64,000 nucleotides of DNA from Halobacterium rubrum (GTDB lineage: Archaea; Halobacteriota; Halobacteria; Halobacteriales; Halobacteriaceae): positions 124,001-188,000 of the forward strand of contig NZ_JAJQQZ010000003.1 of the NCBI RefSeq assembly GCF_021729015.1. The letters are read 5' to 3'. Every line of letters starts with the position of its first letter. Within the stretch, counting starts at the first letter, position 1. The translations under genes were made by a program, and so were the position numbers. Shown piece after piece: positions 27,419 through 35,803 of the stretch. The notes below the pieces were generated by a model that did not search any database, was not told where the DNA came from, and worked only from the letters and a program-made list of their open reading frames with translations.

Positions 27419-28785
27419 AGGAACGGGGGGCTGCCGGCTGGCTGGCTGACGATCCAGAGGCTGCTCATCGTGTAGAACACCATCACGGCGGTGAGCGCGT
27501 ACTGGCTGCGGACGGCCTGCAGGCGGCCGGGGAGCTCGTCGAAGGCCGTGCCGTGGGCGACCCAGATGGCGAGCAGGTGGCCCAGGAGGACGGCGGCGAC
27601 GCCGACGCCCGACAGCCACCCGGGCAGGACGAGCCTTCGGGCGATGGGCGGGTCGAGCGGAGCGAGCACGGCGCCGAACAGCGAGGGGGAGAGGCTGAGG
27701 AAGTACACGAGGTAGTGCGCGAGGTGGTAGCCGGCGGCGATGGCCAGCAGGGACGGCGCGAACCGCACGGCCAGCGTCTCCACGTCAGTGTACGTCGGCG
27801 CCGTCTCCCGGGCTTTCCGGGCGGCCCACCAGTACAGCCGGTGGAACGCGAGGAAGCCGCCGACGAGCGCCGCGGGGTAGAGCAGCTGGGCGGGCACACC
27901 GGCGTTCACGACTGTGCGCGCGAAGCCCGCCCACGCGGGCGTGCCGACGAGGCCGTCGTAGGTGGTCCCCCAGAGCACGGCGACGACGAACGCCACGCCG
28001 CCGCGCGTGTCGACGACGCGCTCGGTGAGGCGAGCCGCTGGCACCCGCAGAGAGAGCCCGCTCTCTGTGCGTTCGACCGGGGCGACCGCGCCGTACGAAC
28101 GGAACAGCCGCGCGACCGGGTCGACCTCCCCGAACCAGGTCTCGTGGCCGACGGCGACCACGCCGCCGGCAGCGACGCCGAGATACGCCAGCGTGACGCC
28201 GGCGAGCAACGGCGGGGCGTCCGCCAGCGGGCTGACGACCTCCACCCAGACGAGCGCCAGCAGGAACGCCGTGCTCGTCCACGCCGCCGCGTTCGCGTCG
28301 AGGTCGCGGGCGCCGTCGGTCACTCGCGCAAGCGGCCGCGTCAGCGTCCGGAACGGGTCCAGTGCCGGCCACGTGTTCCCGACGAGGTACGTCGCCATCA
28401 CGAGTCCCGCCCACCAGCCGACCCAGACGAGCACGATGGCGGCGTTCCGCAGGGGCTCGGTCGGCCCGGCGAATCCGGCGACGACGAGCACGACGAACGC
28501 GGCGAGACCGACCAGCCGGCCGGCCCACGCCAGCAGCCGACGGGGCGCAGGCACTGACCGCGTCCAGCCGTGGACGCTCGCGACGAACGCCCGGTCGGTG
28601 ACGAAACTCGCCAGCAGGAACGACGCGCCGACGACCGCACCGCCGGTCGAGAGGAACAGCCACGTCGGCACCGCCAGCGAGTCCCCGGACGCCCCCCGGA
28701 GGCTGCCGCCGTGCGCGACCGCCACCCCACAGACGGCGGCGAGACCGAGGACTGCACCGAGCGGGCGTGCGAGGCGCCGAGACAT
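27415..28785 (-). CDS. Large polytopic membrane protein of the cox region, function unknown
   Basis: The 456-residue protein has about eleven hydrophobic helices. Histidines occur near helix ends in VAVAHGGS, GYHLAHYLVYF, LLGHLLAIWVAHGT and VGHETWFGE, a pattern that could bind heme or copper, though this is only suggestive. Residues 1-26 resemble a signal-anchor. It is divergently transcribed from coxC and coupled to the C2H2 protein gene. I cannot assign a characterised family. Confidence 0.75.
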   Translation of the reverse strand: MSRRLARPLGAVLGLAAVCGVAVAHGGSLRGASGDSLAVPTWLFLSTGGAVVGASFLLASFVTDRAFVASVHGWTRSVPAPRRLLAWAGRLVGLAAFVVLVVAGFAGPTEPLRNAAIVLVWVGWWAGLVMATYLVGNTWPALDPFRTLTRPLARVTDGARDLDANAAAWTSTAFLLALVWVEVVSPLADAPPLLAGVTLAYLGVAAGGVVAVGHETWFGEVDPVARLFRSYGAVAPVERTESGLSLRVPAARLTERVVDTRGGVAFVVAVLWGTTYDGLVGTPAWAGFARTVVNAGVPAQLLYPAALVGGFLAFHRLYWWAARKARETAPTYTDVETLAVRFAPSLLAIAAGYHLAHYLVYFLSLSPSLFGAVLAPLDPPIARRLVLPGWLSGVGVAAVLLGHLLAIWVAHGTAFDELPGRLQAVRSQYALTAVMVFYTMSSLWIVSQPAGSPPFL

Positions 28786-28801
28786 GAGCGACGATTAGAC
28801 T

Positions 28802-28857
28802 GGACCGCCCCTGAGGGTTGCGGTCCGCCGGCCGCCCCAGTTGGATGGGTTTTTAGT
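28802..28857. promoter_or_regulatory. Divergent coxC promoter: inverted repeat and TATA box
   Basis: GGACCGC (28802-28808) and GCGGTCC (28820-28826) are perfect inverted arms with an 11-base spacer. They lie at -17 to -41 of the minus-strand 456-residue protein gene and about 25 bases upstream of the coxC TATA box TTTTTAGT (28850-28857). That TATA is centred 27 bases before the coxC ATG, predicting a leaderless transcript. The repeat could control both directions. Confidence 0.5.
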
Positions 28858-28879
28858 ACTCGCTCCGCAAGCCGGTGGT

Positions 28880-29737
28880 ATGAGCGTAGCGGACGACTCG
28901 ACCGACGACCACGGCCACCACCTGCCGGCCGTGGAGGACTGGCCGAAGGGCTTCGGGGAGGCCAGCTGGTGGCCCTTCATCACCGCAATGGGGGCCGCGG
29001 GCTTCTACATCGGCGCGGCACTCTACGTGCTCGGCCAAGGCACCAACGCACTGGTTGGACCGATGGTCGGTCCCGCCGTGTTCGTGGCGAGCGCCTTCGG
29101 GTTCCTCGCCGGTCTGTACGGCTGGGTGTACCACGCCTTCGTGAAGGCGTACTGGAGCAACGACGGGCACGGCTCGACCGCCCTCCGGTGGGGGATGATT
29201 CTGTTCCTCGGCACCGAAATCGCGACGTTCGGCGCCGGGTTCACGTACTACTTCTTCATCCGTGCCGGCTCCCAGTGGGCGGACGCGGTCTCCGCCGTCC
29301 CCGAGGGCTTCCTCGGCGCGCTCGTCGTCGCGAACACCGTCATCCTGGTCATCTCCAGTTTCACGCTGCACTACGCCCACGTCGCGCTCCGGAAGGGCAA
29401 CCGCAGCCGGTTCCTCGGGCTGCTGGCGACGACGCTGGTCCTCGGCGTGGTGTTCATCGCCGGCCAGATTTACGAGTACTACGAGTTCATCGTCCACGAG
29501 GGCCTGTCGTTCTCCGGTGGCGTCTTCGAGAGCGCGTTCTTCGGCCTGACGGGCCTCCACGGCCTCCACGTGTCGCTGGGCGCGGTCCTCATCGGCATCA
29601 TCACCGTGCGGGCCCTGAAGGGCCAGTACTCGGCCGAGCGCCACACGTCGGTCAGCACCGTCTCGATGTACTGGCACTTCGTCGACGCCGTCTGGATCTT
29701 CCTCGTCGTCGTGCTGTACGCGGGCGCCGTCGTCTAA
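28880..29737 (+). CDS. coxC: Cytochrome c oxidase subunit III
   Basis: The 285-residue seven-helix subunit III stabilises the catalytic subunit of aa3-type oxidases. Conserved marks are RWGMILFLGTEIATFGAGF (the SEhhhF-type motif of helix III), QIYEYYEF and FFGLTGLHGLHVSLGA with the paired His, and SMYWHFVDAVWIFLV at the end. The ATG at 28880 fits the TATA spacing; the earlier in-frame ATG at 28841 would lie upstream of the TATA box. Confidence 0.95.
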   Translation: MSVADDSTDDHGHHLPAVEDWPKGFGEASWWPFITAMGAAGFYIGAALYVLGQGTNALVGPMVGPAVFVASAFGFLAGLYGWVYHAFVKAYWSNDGHGSTALRWGMILFLGTEIATFGAGFTYYFFIRAGSQWADAVSAVPEGFLGALVVANTVILVISSFTLHYAHVALRKGNRSRFLGLLATTLVLGVVFIAGQIYEYYEFIVHEGLSFSGGVFESAFFGLTGLHGLHVSLGAVLIGIITVRALKGQYSAERHTSVSTVSMYWHFVDAVWIFLVVVLYAGAVV

Positions 29738-29774
29738 GCGCGGACTTTTTTCGGCGCAGCCTCGAACCGTGGGT

Positions 29775-30650
29775 ATGGTAGTCGACCCCGACGAGCTGTG
29801 GGAGCGCGTCGACGCGCCGCTCTTCTACCGGGAGACGTGTCCGAGCACGAACGACATCGCACGCGCCGAGGGCCGGGACGGCGCCGCCCACGGGACGTTC
29901 GTCGTCGCCGACGAGCAGACGGCGGGCCGCGGCCGCACCGGCAACGTCTGGGCGAGCCCGCCGGGCGGCGTCTGGTCGAGTACGCTCGTCAGGCCCGGCT
30001 TCGCCGCGAGCCACGTCGGTCGGCTCACGTTCGCGGGCGGGCTGGCGGCGGCCGAGACCGTCGAGGCGTTCGGCGTCGAGGACGCGCGCCTCAAGTGGCC
30101 CAACGACGTGGTCGTCGACCGCGACGACGGTACCCGCGAGAAGCTGTGTGGCATCCTCACCGAGGCGGTCGTCGACGAGGTTCCGGTCGCCGGCAAGCCC
30201 GTCGACGACGTGCTTCCGGGCACCGACCCCGAGACCGCCGACCTCTCTTTTGCCGTGCTCGGCGTCGGCGTGAACGCCGACCTCGACCCCGGCGACCTCG
30301 ACGTCGGTGACCGCGCCGTGACCACGCTCCGCCGCGAAGCCGACGACCGTGACGGCATCGACACCACCGACGTCGCCGCGACGCTACACGACCGGCTGCT
30401 GGCGTGGACGGAGACGGTCGAGACCGACGACGGCTTCGCCGACGCCGTCGACGCGTTCTGCGACCGCAGCGCGACGCTCGGCGAACGCGTCCGCGTCACC
30501 CGCAGGAATCAGGCCGACGACGACGACGACGACCCGCTGGTCGGTGTGGCGGTCGACGTGGACGAACGCGGAGCGCTCGTCGTGGAGACGAGTGACGGGC
30601 GACGCGTCAACGTGACGGAAGGAGAGTGCCGGCAGCTACGGCGAACCTAG
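29775..30650 (+). CDS. birA: Biotin--protein ligase (BirA catalytic and C-terminal domains)
   Basis: BirA activates biotin with ATP and attaches it to carboxyl-carrier proteins. The protein is 291 residues with no N-terminal DNA-binding domain. Catalytic motifs are CPSTNDIARA, EQTAGRGRTGNVWASPPGGVW and LKWPNDVVV with the essential lysine, then GILTE and GVGVNAD. A C-terminal SH3-like domain ends near VNVTEGECRQL. An acidic insertion (about 235-245, six Asp in a row) is haloarchaeal. It interrupts the cox cluster between coxC and coxB. TATA-like T6 at 29746-29751 also serves as the coxC terminator. Confidence 0.92.
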   Translation: MVVDPDELWERVDAPLFYRETCPSTNDIARAEGRDGAAHGTFVVADEQTAGRGRTGNVWASPPGGVWSSTLVRPGFAASHVGRLTFAGGLAAAETVEAFGVEDARLKWPNDVVVDRDDGTREKLCGILTEAVVDEVPVAGKPVDDVLPGTDPETADLSFAVLGVGVNADLDPGDLDVGDRAVTTLRREADDRDGIDTTDVAATLHDRLLAWTETVETDDGFADAVDAFCDRSATLGERVRVTRRNQADDDDDDPLVGVAVDVDERGALVVETSDGRRVNVTEGECRQLRRT

Positions 30651-31405
30651 ACGGACGTGTTCTCCGGGTCCTCGACGTAGTCCTCGTACGTCTCCCGGTC
30701 GACGACCTCGATCTCGCTCAGCATCTCCGAGTGACCGACCCCACAGAACTCGGCGCAGTACAGCTGGTAGGTCCCCTCCTCGAGGTCGTTCGTGATGATG
30801 TAGTTCTGCTGGCCGGGCAGCGCGTCAGCCTTCAGCCCAAGCTCGGGCGCGTGGAAGGCGTGAATCACGTCCTGGGACTCGGTCCGAATCACGACCTTCG
30901 TGTCGGCCGGCAACACAAGCGGCTGGTCGCCGACGGTGTCGCCAGTGGCAGCGCCGGTCGTCGTCGAGAGGTTCTCGCCGACGTACTCGTAGTTCCAGTA
31001 CCACTGGACGCCCTCGACGTCGACGGTGACCGTGTCTTCCTGGGCCATCGCAGTCTGGGCGTCCTGTCCGGTGGCGGTGACGGCGGTCTGCCCCATCACG
31101 CCGTAGGCGGCGACGCCGACGAACAGCAACACGACGGCGGTGGCGACGGTCCACGTGATCTCCAGCCGGCGGTTCTCCTTGGTCGGCTTCGCCTCGTCGG
31201 CGTTCCGGAACTTCCAGACGGTGTAGACGAGGATGCCCTCCACGAGCAGCGTAATCGGGAGCGCTGCCGCGAGCATCATGGAGTTGAGGTCGCGGATGAG
31301 CTCCTCGGTCACCGACTGGTACCCCGACGCAGCGACCGGGTCCACGAACGCGGCGAGGACACCGACGACGGCGACGAGAACGGGTACGAGCCGCTTGCCT
31401 CTCAT
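30647..31405 (-). CDS. coxB: Cytochrome c oxidase subunit II with CuA site
   Basis: Subunit II accepts electrons at the dinuclear CuA centre. The 252-residue protein begins with a signal/TM segment (about 4-26), has two further helices (about 45-65 and 85-110) and a C-terminal cupredoxin domain. All CuA ligands are visible: the His in HAFHAPELG and the set CAEFCGVGHSEM. The aromatic patch VQWYWNYEY for electron entry is present. The start at 31405 is supported by the TATA spacing. It converges with birA, overlapping it by four bases. Confidence 0.95.
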   Translation of the reverse strand: MRGKRLVPVLVAVVGVLAAFVDPVAASGYQSVTEELIRDLNSMMLAAALPITLLVEGILVYTVWKFRNADEAKPTKENRRLEITWTVATAVVLLFVGVAAYGVMGQTAVTATGQDAQTAMAQEDTVTVDVEGVQWYWNYEYVGENLSTTTGAATGDTVGDQPLVLPADTKVVIRTESQDVIHAFHAPELGLKADALPGQQNYIITNDLEEGTYQLYCAEFCGVGHSEMLSEIEVVDRETYEDYVEDPENTSV

Positions 31406-31420
31406 GTTGGTCCGAAGTTG

Positions 31421-31440
31421 GGATTGGGTCCATAAATAGG
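31421..31440 (-). promoter_or_regulatory. coxB promoter (TATA plus CCAATCC)
   Basis: Reading the minus strand, CCTATTTATGG (31430-31440) is a TATA-type element centred about 28-30 bases before the coxB ATG, and CCAATCC (31421-31427) follows at -16 to -22. The heptamer is shared with coxA at almost the same offset, suggesting common control of the two main oxidase subunits. Confidence 0.5.
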
Positions 31441-31512
31441 TGCTGAATGGGGTTCGGTGCGAGTCGGACAGGCTAAGTGGCCGCGCTCGTAACCTCCGGA
31501 AGAGAGACGCAC

Positions 31513-32892
31513 GTGAACAGAAACACCTCCAGCCGGTTCGTCGCCGTGCTCGCCGCCGCCGCGATGGGCGTCTACTCCCTGCTCGTGCTCGGCGCGACGA
31601 CTTCGCTGACGGGCGCCGCGAACGCATGCCAGACGTGGCCCGCGTGTGGCGGCCAGTGGTTCGCGGTCGGGTCGCTGGACCTCGCCGTGGTCTGGGGGCA
31701 CCGGACGGCCGCCGCGCTGACGGCCGTCCTGGTCGTCGCCGCCACCGTCCTCGCGTGGCGCCGCGGCGAGTCCCGGCGAGTGCGGGCGGCCGTGACGGCT
31801 GCGCTCGCGCTGTACCCCGTGCAGGTCGCGGTCGGCGCGTACACCGCGACGACGCCCGGGTCGGCGGCGCTGGCCAGTGGTCACCTGGCGCTGGCCGTCG
31901 GCATCTTCGCGGCGCTCGTGCTCGCACTCGCGTGGACGCTGGACACCCAGACGGGCCACCTGCCGTCCGCCGAGTGGGAGGGCGAGGGTCGCCACGACGG
32001 CGACGACGGCGGTAGCGACCCCGGGACCGGTCCGCTCGCGACGGTGCGGGCGTACGTCCGCCTGACGAAGCCGCGGCTGATGTGGCTGCTGTGTCTGGTC
32101 GCGGGCGCCGGGATGGCGCTGGCGGGCGGCAGACAGCTGGCCGTGGAGACTGTCGCGCTGACGCTGGGCGGCGGCGTGCTGTCCATCGGCGCGTCGGGGA
32201 CGTTCAACCACGTCCTGGAGCGCGAGAAGGACAAGAAGATGGCGCGCACCGACGACCGGCCGGTCGCCACCGACCGCATCCCGCCGCGGAACGCGCTCGC
32301 GTTCGGCCTGGTGCTGGCTGCCGCGTCGCTGGCGGCGTTCGCGGCCGTGAACCTCCTGACGGCGTTCCTCGGGCTGACGGCAATCGTCTTCTACTCGGTC
32401 GTGTACACACTCGTGCTGAAGCCGAACACCCGCCAGAGCACGGTCATCGGCGGCGCTGCGGGTTCGCTGCCGGCGCTCATCGGGTGGGCGGCGGTGACGG
32501 GGGAGGTGGGCGTGGCGGGCCTCGCACTCGCCGCCGTCATCTTCCTGTGGACGCCGGCGCACTTCTACAACCTCGCGCTGGCGTACAAGGACGACTACGA
32601 GCGCGGCGGCTTCCCGCTGATGCCCGTCGTCGAGGGCGAGGCGAAGACCCGCCGCCACATCGTCTACTACCTCGGCGCGACGCTGGTCTCGGCCGTCGTG
32701 CTCGCAGTACTGACCGGGCTCGGCCCGCTGTACGCCGGGACGACGGTCGCGCTGGGGGCGGTGTTCCTCTACTTCGCCATCCGGCTGCACCGCGAGCGTG
32801 ACCGGCGGGCGGCGATGCGGTCGTTCCACGCGTCGAACGCCTACCTCGGCTGCCTGCTGGTCGCCGTCGTGCTCGATGCGATGGTGGTCTGA
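31513..32892 (+). CDS. ctaB: Half-size heme A synthase domain fused to heme O synthase (CtaA-CtaB)
   Basis: This is a 459-residue membrane protein. Residues ~1-145 form a four-helix CtaA/Cox15-like half with ACQTWPACGGQW, the histidine of VWGHRTAAAL and that of SGHLALAVG. An acidic linker (about 145-175) follows. Residues ~180-459 are the UbiA-type protoheme IX farnesyltransferase, with the first Asp motif NHVLEREKDKKMARTDDRP, FYSVVYTLVLKPNT and the YKDDYERGGFPLMPVV motif. It could therefore convert heme B to O and then O to A. GTG at 31513 is the likely start; a GTG at 31477 is the alternative. Divergent from coxB. Confidence 0.85.
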   Translation: MNRNTSSRFVAVLAAAAMGVYSLLVLGATTSLTGAANACQTWPACGGQWFAVGSLDLAVVWGHRTAAALTAVLVVAATVLAWRRGESRRVRAAVTAALALYPVQVAVGAYTATTPGSAALASGHLALAVGIFAALVLALAWTLDTQTGHLPSAEWEGEGRHDGDDGGSDPGTGPLATVRAYVRLTKPRLMWLLCLVAGAGMALAGGRQLAVETVALTLGGGVLSIGASGTFNHVLEREKDKKMARTDDRPVATDRIPPRNALAFGLVLAAASLAAFAAVNLLTAFLGLTAIVFYSVVYTLVLKPNTRQSTVIGGAAGSLPALIGWAAVTGEVGVAGLALAAVIFLWTPAHFYNLALAYKDDYERGGFPLMPVVEGEAKTRRHIVYYLGATLVSAVVLAVLTGLGPLYAGTTVALGAVFLYFAIRLHRERDRRAAMRSFHASNAYLGCLLVAVVLDAMVV

Positions 32893-33549
32893 GTGAGCAC
32901 GAGAACCGTCTCCACCGACCAGCTCGCCCCCGACCGGGGGACGCTGCTCACGTGGGCTGCCGTGCTGAACGGCGAGCTCGTCCTCGTCCTCCTGTACTTC
33001 GCGCTGTCGTCGGCGACGCCGACCGACGCAGTGTCGCTTGCGTACCCGTTCGTCTGGCTGAACGTCGCCGCCTGGGGCGTCAGCCGCGTCGGCGTCCCGG
33101 AGGCGTCCCGTCGACAGTGGCTCGCCGCTGGCGGCGTCGGCGCGGCGTACTTCCTGCTGCTCGGCGGCGTCGGCGGGCTCTACATGCTCCACGGTGACGC
33201 TCTGGGCACCCGAATCGCGTGGCTCGCGCCGGGCTGGGGGCCGGCGTTCATCTACAGCGGCGCCGACCTCACCGTCAGCCTGCTGCCGTTCAAGCTCGGC
33301 GGCTACGCGGCGCTGGCGTACCTCGTCGCGGTCACCGTCGTCGACACCGCCCGGACCGGGTTCGCGGGGCTGGTCGGGCTGTTGTCCTGCGTGAGCTGCA
33401 CGTGGCCGGTCGTGGCGACGCTCGCCGCCGGGCTGTTCGGGAGCGCGTCGACCGCGGCGGTCGTCGCCGAGAGCCAGCCGTACGCGCTCTCGACGGCCGT
33501 GTTCGTCTCCTCCGTGCTGCTGTTGACGTGGCGGCCCGGCCGCCGGTAG
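32893..33549 (+). CDS. Membrane protein with SCVSC motif, coupled to ctaB
   Basis: This 218-residue, roughly six-helix membrane protein starts (GTG) at the base after the ctaB stop, so it is surely in the same operon. Its notable feature is LLSCVSCTWPVVATLAAGLFG near residues 159-180: a CxxC pair followed by Trp-Pro at the mouth of a helix. A similar motif occurs in haloarchaeal cox-cluster proteins of unknown function. The CxxC could handle copper or thiol-disulfide exchange during oxidase assembly; that is inference from motif and position. Confidence 0.78.
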   Translation: MSTRTVSTDQLAPDRGTLLTWAAVLNGELVLVLLYFALSSATPTDAVSLAYPFVWLNVAAWGVSRVGVPEASRRQWLAAGGVGAAYFLLLGGVGGLYMLHGDALGTRIAWLAPGWGPAFIYSGADLTVSLLPFKLGGYAALAYLVAVTVVDTARTGFAGLVGLLSCVSCTWPVVATLAAGLFGSASTAAVVAESQPYALSTAVFVSSVLLLTWRPGRR

Positions 33550-33593
33550 CCGGCTTCCGCAGTCCTTTATTCGCCGGACGCCCAGGCGGTGGT

Positions 33594-34496
33594 ATGGACC
33601 CGGTACTGGTCGCCGACGACGTCGAGAAGTCGTACGGCGACGACGCCGTCGCGCTCGACGGCGTGTCGCTGTCCGTCGACGCTGGCGAAGTGTTCGCGCT
33701 GGTCGGTCCGAACGGCGCCGGGAAGACGACGCTCGTGCGCTGTCTCACTGGCACGACCGACCCGGACGCCGGCACCGTCCGCCTGCTCGGGGAGCCGCCA
33801 CGGGAGGCGCGCAAGCAGCGCGTGGGGCTGCTCCCGCAGGCGTTCGCGCCGCCGGACCGCCTGGCGGCTCGCGAACTCGTTCGCTACTACGCCGGCCTCT
33901 ACGACGACGCCCGCGACCCGGATGCGGTCCTCGACGAGGTCGGCCTCGACCCCGAGGAAGGAACGTGGTACGGCGACCTCTCGGGTGGCCAGCGCCGGCG
34001 CGCCTGCGTCGCCGCGGCGCTCGTCAACGACCCGGACGTGCTGTTCCTCGACGAGCCGACGACGGGCGTGGACCCGGCCGGCCGGCGCGCGCTCTGGTCG
34101 CTGTTCGCCGACCTCGCCGCCGCCGGGACCACCATCCTCCTCACGACCCACGACATGGCCGAGGCCGCTCGCCTCGCCGACCGCGTCGCCCTGCTCGCCG
34201 GCGGCCGGGTCGCCGCGACGGGGACGCCCGAGCACCTCGTGGCCGAGTACGCCGGCGACGCCCGCCTCGTGGTCGACACCGACGCCGACCCCGAGATCGC
34301 GGGCTTCGACGGCGAGCGCACGGACGAGGGCCTCGTGTTCCACGGCGTCGACCCCGCCGAGGTCGGGGACGTGGCGGCGGCACTGGAGGACGCCGGCGTC
34401 GACTTCGGTGCGCTGTCGTGGCGCGAACCCGGCCTCGAGGACGCCTACATGGCGCTGGCTGGCGACGCCGAGCGCGGGGAGGTGACCCGGCGATGA
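33594..34496 (+). CDS. ABC transporter ATP-binding protein in the cox region
   Basis: This is a 300-residue ATPase with Walker A GPNGAGKTT near residue 38, signature DLSGGQRRRACVA, Walker B VLFLDEPTTGVD and the switch TTHDMAEA. The ~80-residue C-terminal tail is acidic. The ATG at 33594 has CTTTAT (33565-33570) about 27 bases upstream, so it has its own leaderless promoter. It overlaps the permease gene by four bases. Its place directly after ctaB and the SCVSC gene suggests export of heme, copper or an assembly factor, but the substrate is not shown by sequence. Confidence 0.9.
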   Translation: MDPVLVADDVEKSYGDDAVALDGVSLSVDAGEVFALVGPNGAGKTTLVRCLTGTTDPDAGTVRLLGEPPREARKQRVGLLPQAFAPPDRLAARELVRYYAGLYDDARDPDAVLDEVGLDPEEGTWYGDLSGGQRRRACVAAALVNDPDVLFLDEPTTGVDPAGRRALWSLFADLAAAGTTILLTTHDMAEAARLADRVALLAGGRVAATGTPEHLVAEYAGDARLVVDTDADPEIAGFDGERTDEGLVFHGVDPAEVGDVAAALEDAGVDFGALSWREPGLEDAYMALAGDAERGEVTRR

Positions 34497-35269
34497 GTGG
34501 CTCGCTCGCTCGCGTGCGGGCGGAGGCGACCGGCGCGATGCGGACGTTCCTCCGCCGCCGCACTGCCGTGTTCTTCACGTTCTTCTTCCCCGTCGTGCTC
34601 ATCGTCATCTTCGCCGGGCTCGTGCGGACGCAGGGCGCCGGTGGCGGCGCCGGGCTGTTCTCCGAGCCGACCGGCTACTACCTGCCGGCGTACCTCGCAA
34701 CCGTGGTGTTGTTCACGCCGCTGTCACGGGTCGGCAGCGAGGTCGCTCGCCACCGTGAGGACAACCGCTTCGAGAAGCTCGCGACGACGCCGCTGACGCG
34801 CGCCGAGTGGCTCGCCGCCCACGCGCTCGTGAACGTCGTGCTCATCGTCGCGGCGTCCGTCCTGCTGGTCGTTGCGCTCCTGTTGACGGGCGCGAACTTC
34901 GAGTTGTCGCCGTGGCTGGCGTTCTTCGTCCCCATCTCCTCGGTGCTGTTCTGTGGCGTCGGCGCGATGCTCGGCAGCCTCGCGGAGGGCCAGGACGGCG
35001 CCATCGCTGCGAGCAACGGCATCGCGTTGCCGCTGTTGTTCCTCTCGGAGACGTTCGTCCAGCCGGCACTGTTCCCCGAGTGGTTCCGGCCGCTGCTGGA
35101 CTTCTCCCCCCTCGTGTACTTCTCTCGAGGGGTGCGCGCGGCGACGTTCCCCGAGGCGACTGACACGGCTGGGTCGGCCGGCGTCGTCGCGACGAACGCG
35201 GGCGTGACGCTGGTGCTGGCCGTCGTCGCGTTCGCCGTCGGCGCGGCGCTCATCCCCTGGACGGAGTAA
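34493..35269 (+). CDS. ABC-2 type permease, cox region
   Basis: This 258-residue, six-helix permease pairs with the preceding ATPase; ATGA overlap and a GGAGGTGA upstream support the start. Typical ABC-2 marks are the basic N-terminal segment MRTFLRRRTAVFFTFFFPV, the ARHREDNRFEKLATTPLTRAEWL loop and LLDFSPLVYFSRGVRA. It ends five bases from the convergent zinc-ribbon protein gene. Confidence 0.88.
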   Translation: MSGSLARVRAEATGAMRTFLRRRTAVFFTFFFPVVLIVIFAGLVRTQGAGGGAGLFSEPTGYYLPAYLATVVLFTPLSRVGSEVARHREDNRFEKLATTPLTRAEWLAAHALVNVVLIVAASVLLVVALLLTGANFELSPWLAFFVPISSVLFCGVGAMLGSLAEGQDGAIAASNGIALPLLFLSETFVQPALFPEWFRPLLDFSPLVYFSRGVRAATFPEATDTAGSAGVVATNAGVTLVLAVVAFAVGAALIPWTE

Positions 35270-35274
35270 CGGAG

Positions 35275-35757
35275 TCAGGCGTCGCTGGCAGCCAGCCCGA
35301 ACGTATCCACCAGATGCGCCAGCAGCGCGACGACCAGTGCGACCGCCGCGAACCCACCGAGGAGGAGTGTCGCACCCCAGAGCAGCGAGGAGAGGACCGA
35401 CGGTGACGGGAGGACGACGGTCACGCCGCCGACCAGACCCGTGCAGCCGGCAGCGAGCAGGAAGGTCCGTGCCGAGGCCGACTTGACGTGTGCGAGCCGG
35501 GTGGCGGTGACGTCGGCGCCGGAGGCCGGCGTGTTCGAGAGACCGGCGAGGTGGGTGCCCGGCCCCGAGACGCCGTCGGCGCCCTCGCCGGCGACGAACG
35601 TCGTCCCCCAGCAGCGCTCGCAGGGCGGGTCGGGGTCGCGCTGGACCGCCCCGCAGTCCTTGCAGCGCCAGACATCGGCCTCGTCGTCGCCGTCGCCGGC
35701 TCTGCTGCTGGCGTCGCCCTCGTCGCCGCCCTCGCCGTCGTACGGCTCGACCGCCAT
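35275..35757 (-). CDS. Zinc-ribbon membrane protein
   Basis: This 160-residue protein has an acidic N-terminus, then a zinc ribbon WRCKDCGAVQRDPDPPCERCWG (two CxxC pairs, about residues 30-51), a Gly/Ser linker, and two C-terminal membrane helices (about 100-122 and 128-150). The start at 35757 follows a TATTTG element on the minus strand at about 35788-35794. It is the second small zinc-binding membrane protein of this region. Function unknown. Confidence 0.72.
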   Translation of the reverse strand: MAVEPYDGEGGDEGDASSRAGDGDDEADVWRCKDCGAVQRDPDPPCERCWGTTFVAGEGADGVSGPGTHLAGLSNTPASGADVTATRLAHVKSASARTFLLAAGCTGLVGGVTVVLPSPSVLSSLLWGATLLLGGFAAVALVVALLAHLVDTFGLAASDA

Positions 35758-35803
35758 GCTGTCGACGGGAGTTCTCGGGGCGGCGAGCAAATAGGTGTCG
35801 GTG

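Noticed and set aside
29746-29751. T6 run as a dedicated coxC terminator only
   Set aside because: It also lies 27 bases before the birA ATG and fits as its TATA element, so it is not listed as a separate terminator.
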